Shown here in pieces: positions 63,734-64,000 of a stretch of 64,000 nt of DNA (the first letter of the stretch is position 1; every line of letters begins with the position of its first letter). Both the position numbers and the translations under genes were made by a program. The stretch lies in the NCBI RefSeq assembly GCF_021390535.1, contig NZ_JAJUXG010000019.1, positions 1-64,000 on the forward strand, given 5' to 3'. This DNA is from Dyadobacter sp. CY312. GTDB lineage: Bacteria > Bacteroidota > Bacteroidia > Cytophagales > Spirosomataceae. Under the pieces are notes generated by a model. That model was not told where the DNA came from and searched no databases. It saw only the letters and a program-made list of their open reading frames with translations.

Positions 63734-64000
63734 TTACTTTTTATCTACAACGATCGTAACCAACGATCTTGGCGGAACAACAACACCTTTTGTAAGATTT
63801 TTCCCTTTACTAAACTTCATATTTACATCCTTGTCTGCCGTTGTCAGGTATTGGTCAAAGTTGGTTTGAAATTTGGCATTGCTGATTTCCGGCTTCAAAG
63901 TTCGGGGTTCGGAGGTATAATTAATCACTACCAATACAATTTGTTTTTCGTTTGTGTACGCTGTCACCATCAGATCCTGCGCAATTTGAATCGGAGATAG
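63734..64000 (-). CDS. C-terminal part of an exported protein, possibly GH30-like
   Basis: The frame stays open to the window edge, so only the last 88 residues are seen (LSPIQIAQDLMVTAYTNEKQ at the visible N-side). A beta-strand-rich tail with IVLVVINYTSEPRTL and VVPPRSLVTIVVDKK resembles the C-terminal beta-sandwich of GH30-type glycoside hydrolases. The catalytic part is outside, so the call is tentative. Confidence 0.5.
   Translation of the reverse strand, partial: LSPIQIAQDLMVTAYTNEKQIVLVVINYTSEPRTLKPEISNAKFQTNFDQYLTTADKDVNMKFSKGKNLTKGVVVPPRSLVTIVVDKK

Noticed and set aside
1..64000. CRISPR array, complete insertion sequence or prophage
   Set aside because: No regularly spaced repeats, transposase with terminal repeats, or phage structural genes were found; the nearest candidate is the single Rpn-like gene.

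Overview
The window looks like a chromosomal segment of a Bacteroidota bacterium in the order Cytophagales, most like Dyadobacter or a close relative in the Spirosomaceae. The genus is inferred from gene content and protein style, not from a search. The evidence is a SusC/SusD pair, TonB-dependent receptors with N-terminal carboxypeptidase-regulatory-like domains, FG-GAP and S41 exported proteins, GH3-type and DUF418 proteins, and the lack of strong Shine-Dalgarno sequences. Several genes carry a TAnnTTTG -7 promoter element, in places with a TTTG -33 element about 20 nt upstream.

Layout. (1) 0.2-5.8 kb, minus strand: a compact fatty-acid and translation block running DUF177, rpmF, plsX, fabH, efp, accB, accC. 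(2) 5.9-16.5 kb: an Rpn/PD-(D/E)XK nuclease-like gene, a hexapeptide acyltransferase, a barrel-like outer-membrane protein, an M61 peptidase, a TIGR01777 epimerase, a variant PlsC-like acyltransferase, an M48 lipoprotein protease, a small lipoprotein and a DsbD-type thiol:disulfide reductase. (3) 16.6-28.2 kb: argB, a SusC/SusD pair, an FG-GAP protein with a heme-binding CxxCH motif directly behind argH, an NlpC/P60 hydrolase and purM. (4) 28.2-38.9 kb: an AraC-type regulator, a DUF418 membrane protein, a four-gene surface-sugar operon (sugar ketoisomerase, aminotransferase, glycosyltransferase, methyltransferase), a lone sbcC, a GH3-family protein and a GlsB-type membrane protein. (5) 39-49.5 kb: S41 peptidase and ornithine aminotransferase, a RelE/ParE-type toxin-antitoxin pair with a frameshifted toxin, a TPP riboswitch in front of a TonB-dependent receptor, an antitoxin/PIN pair, hemE, a heptose-bisphosphate phosphatase, a small lipoprotein and an arginine-decarboxylase-like gene. 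(6) 50.1-56.9 kb: a TetR regulator followed by a complete RND efflux operon (outer-membrane factor, membrane-fusion lipoprotein, RND pump). (7) 57-62.3 kb: tRNA-Pro(GGG), a Fic protein behind a double inverted-repeat promoter, two unknown small genes, an M28 peptidase, a DUF4177 protein and a zeta-toxin-like P-loop protein with a small partner. (8) 62.3-64 kb: an M24 aminopeptidase P and the C-terminal end of a gene that runs off the window.

Most of the window is housekeeping and envelope biology. The accessory signal is a scatter of toxin-like modules (RelE/ParE, PIN, Fic, zeta-like) between 41.8 and 62.3 kb, plus three CTCTGTG-type intergenic repeats. I see no prophage, complete insertion sequence, CRISPR array or rRNA. 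The observations most worth following are the paired operators flanking the fic promoter, the single-base frameshift in the RelE/ParE toxin, the riboswitch-controlled receptor, the CTCTGTG repeats and the zeta-like two-gene module. I did not find a complete system that I can confidently call undescribed.
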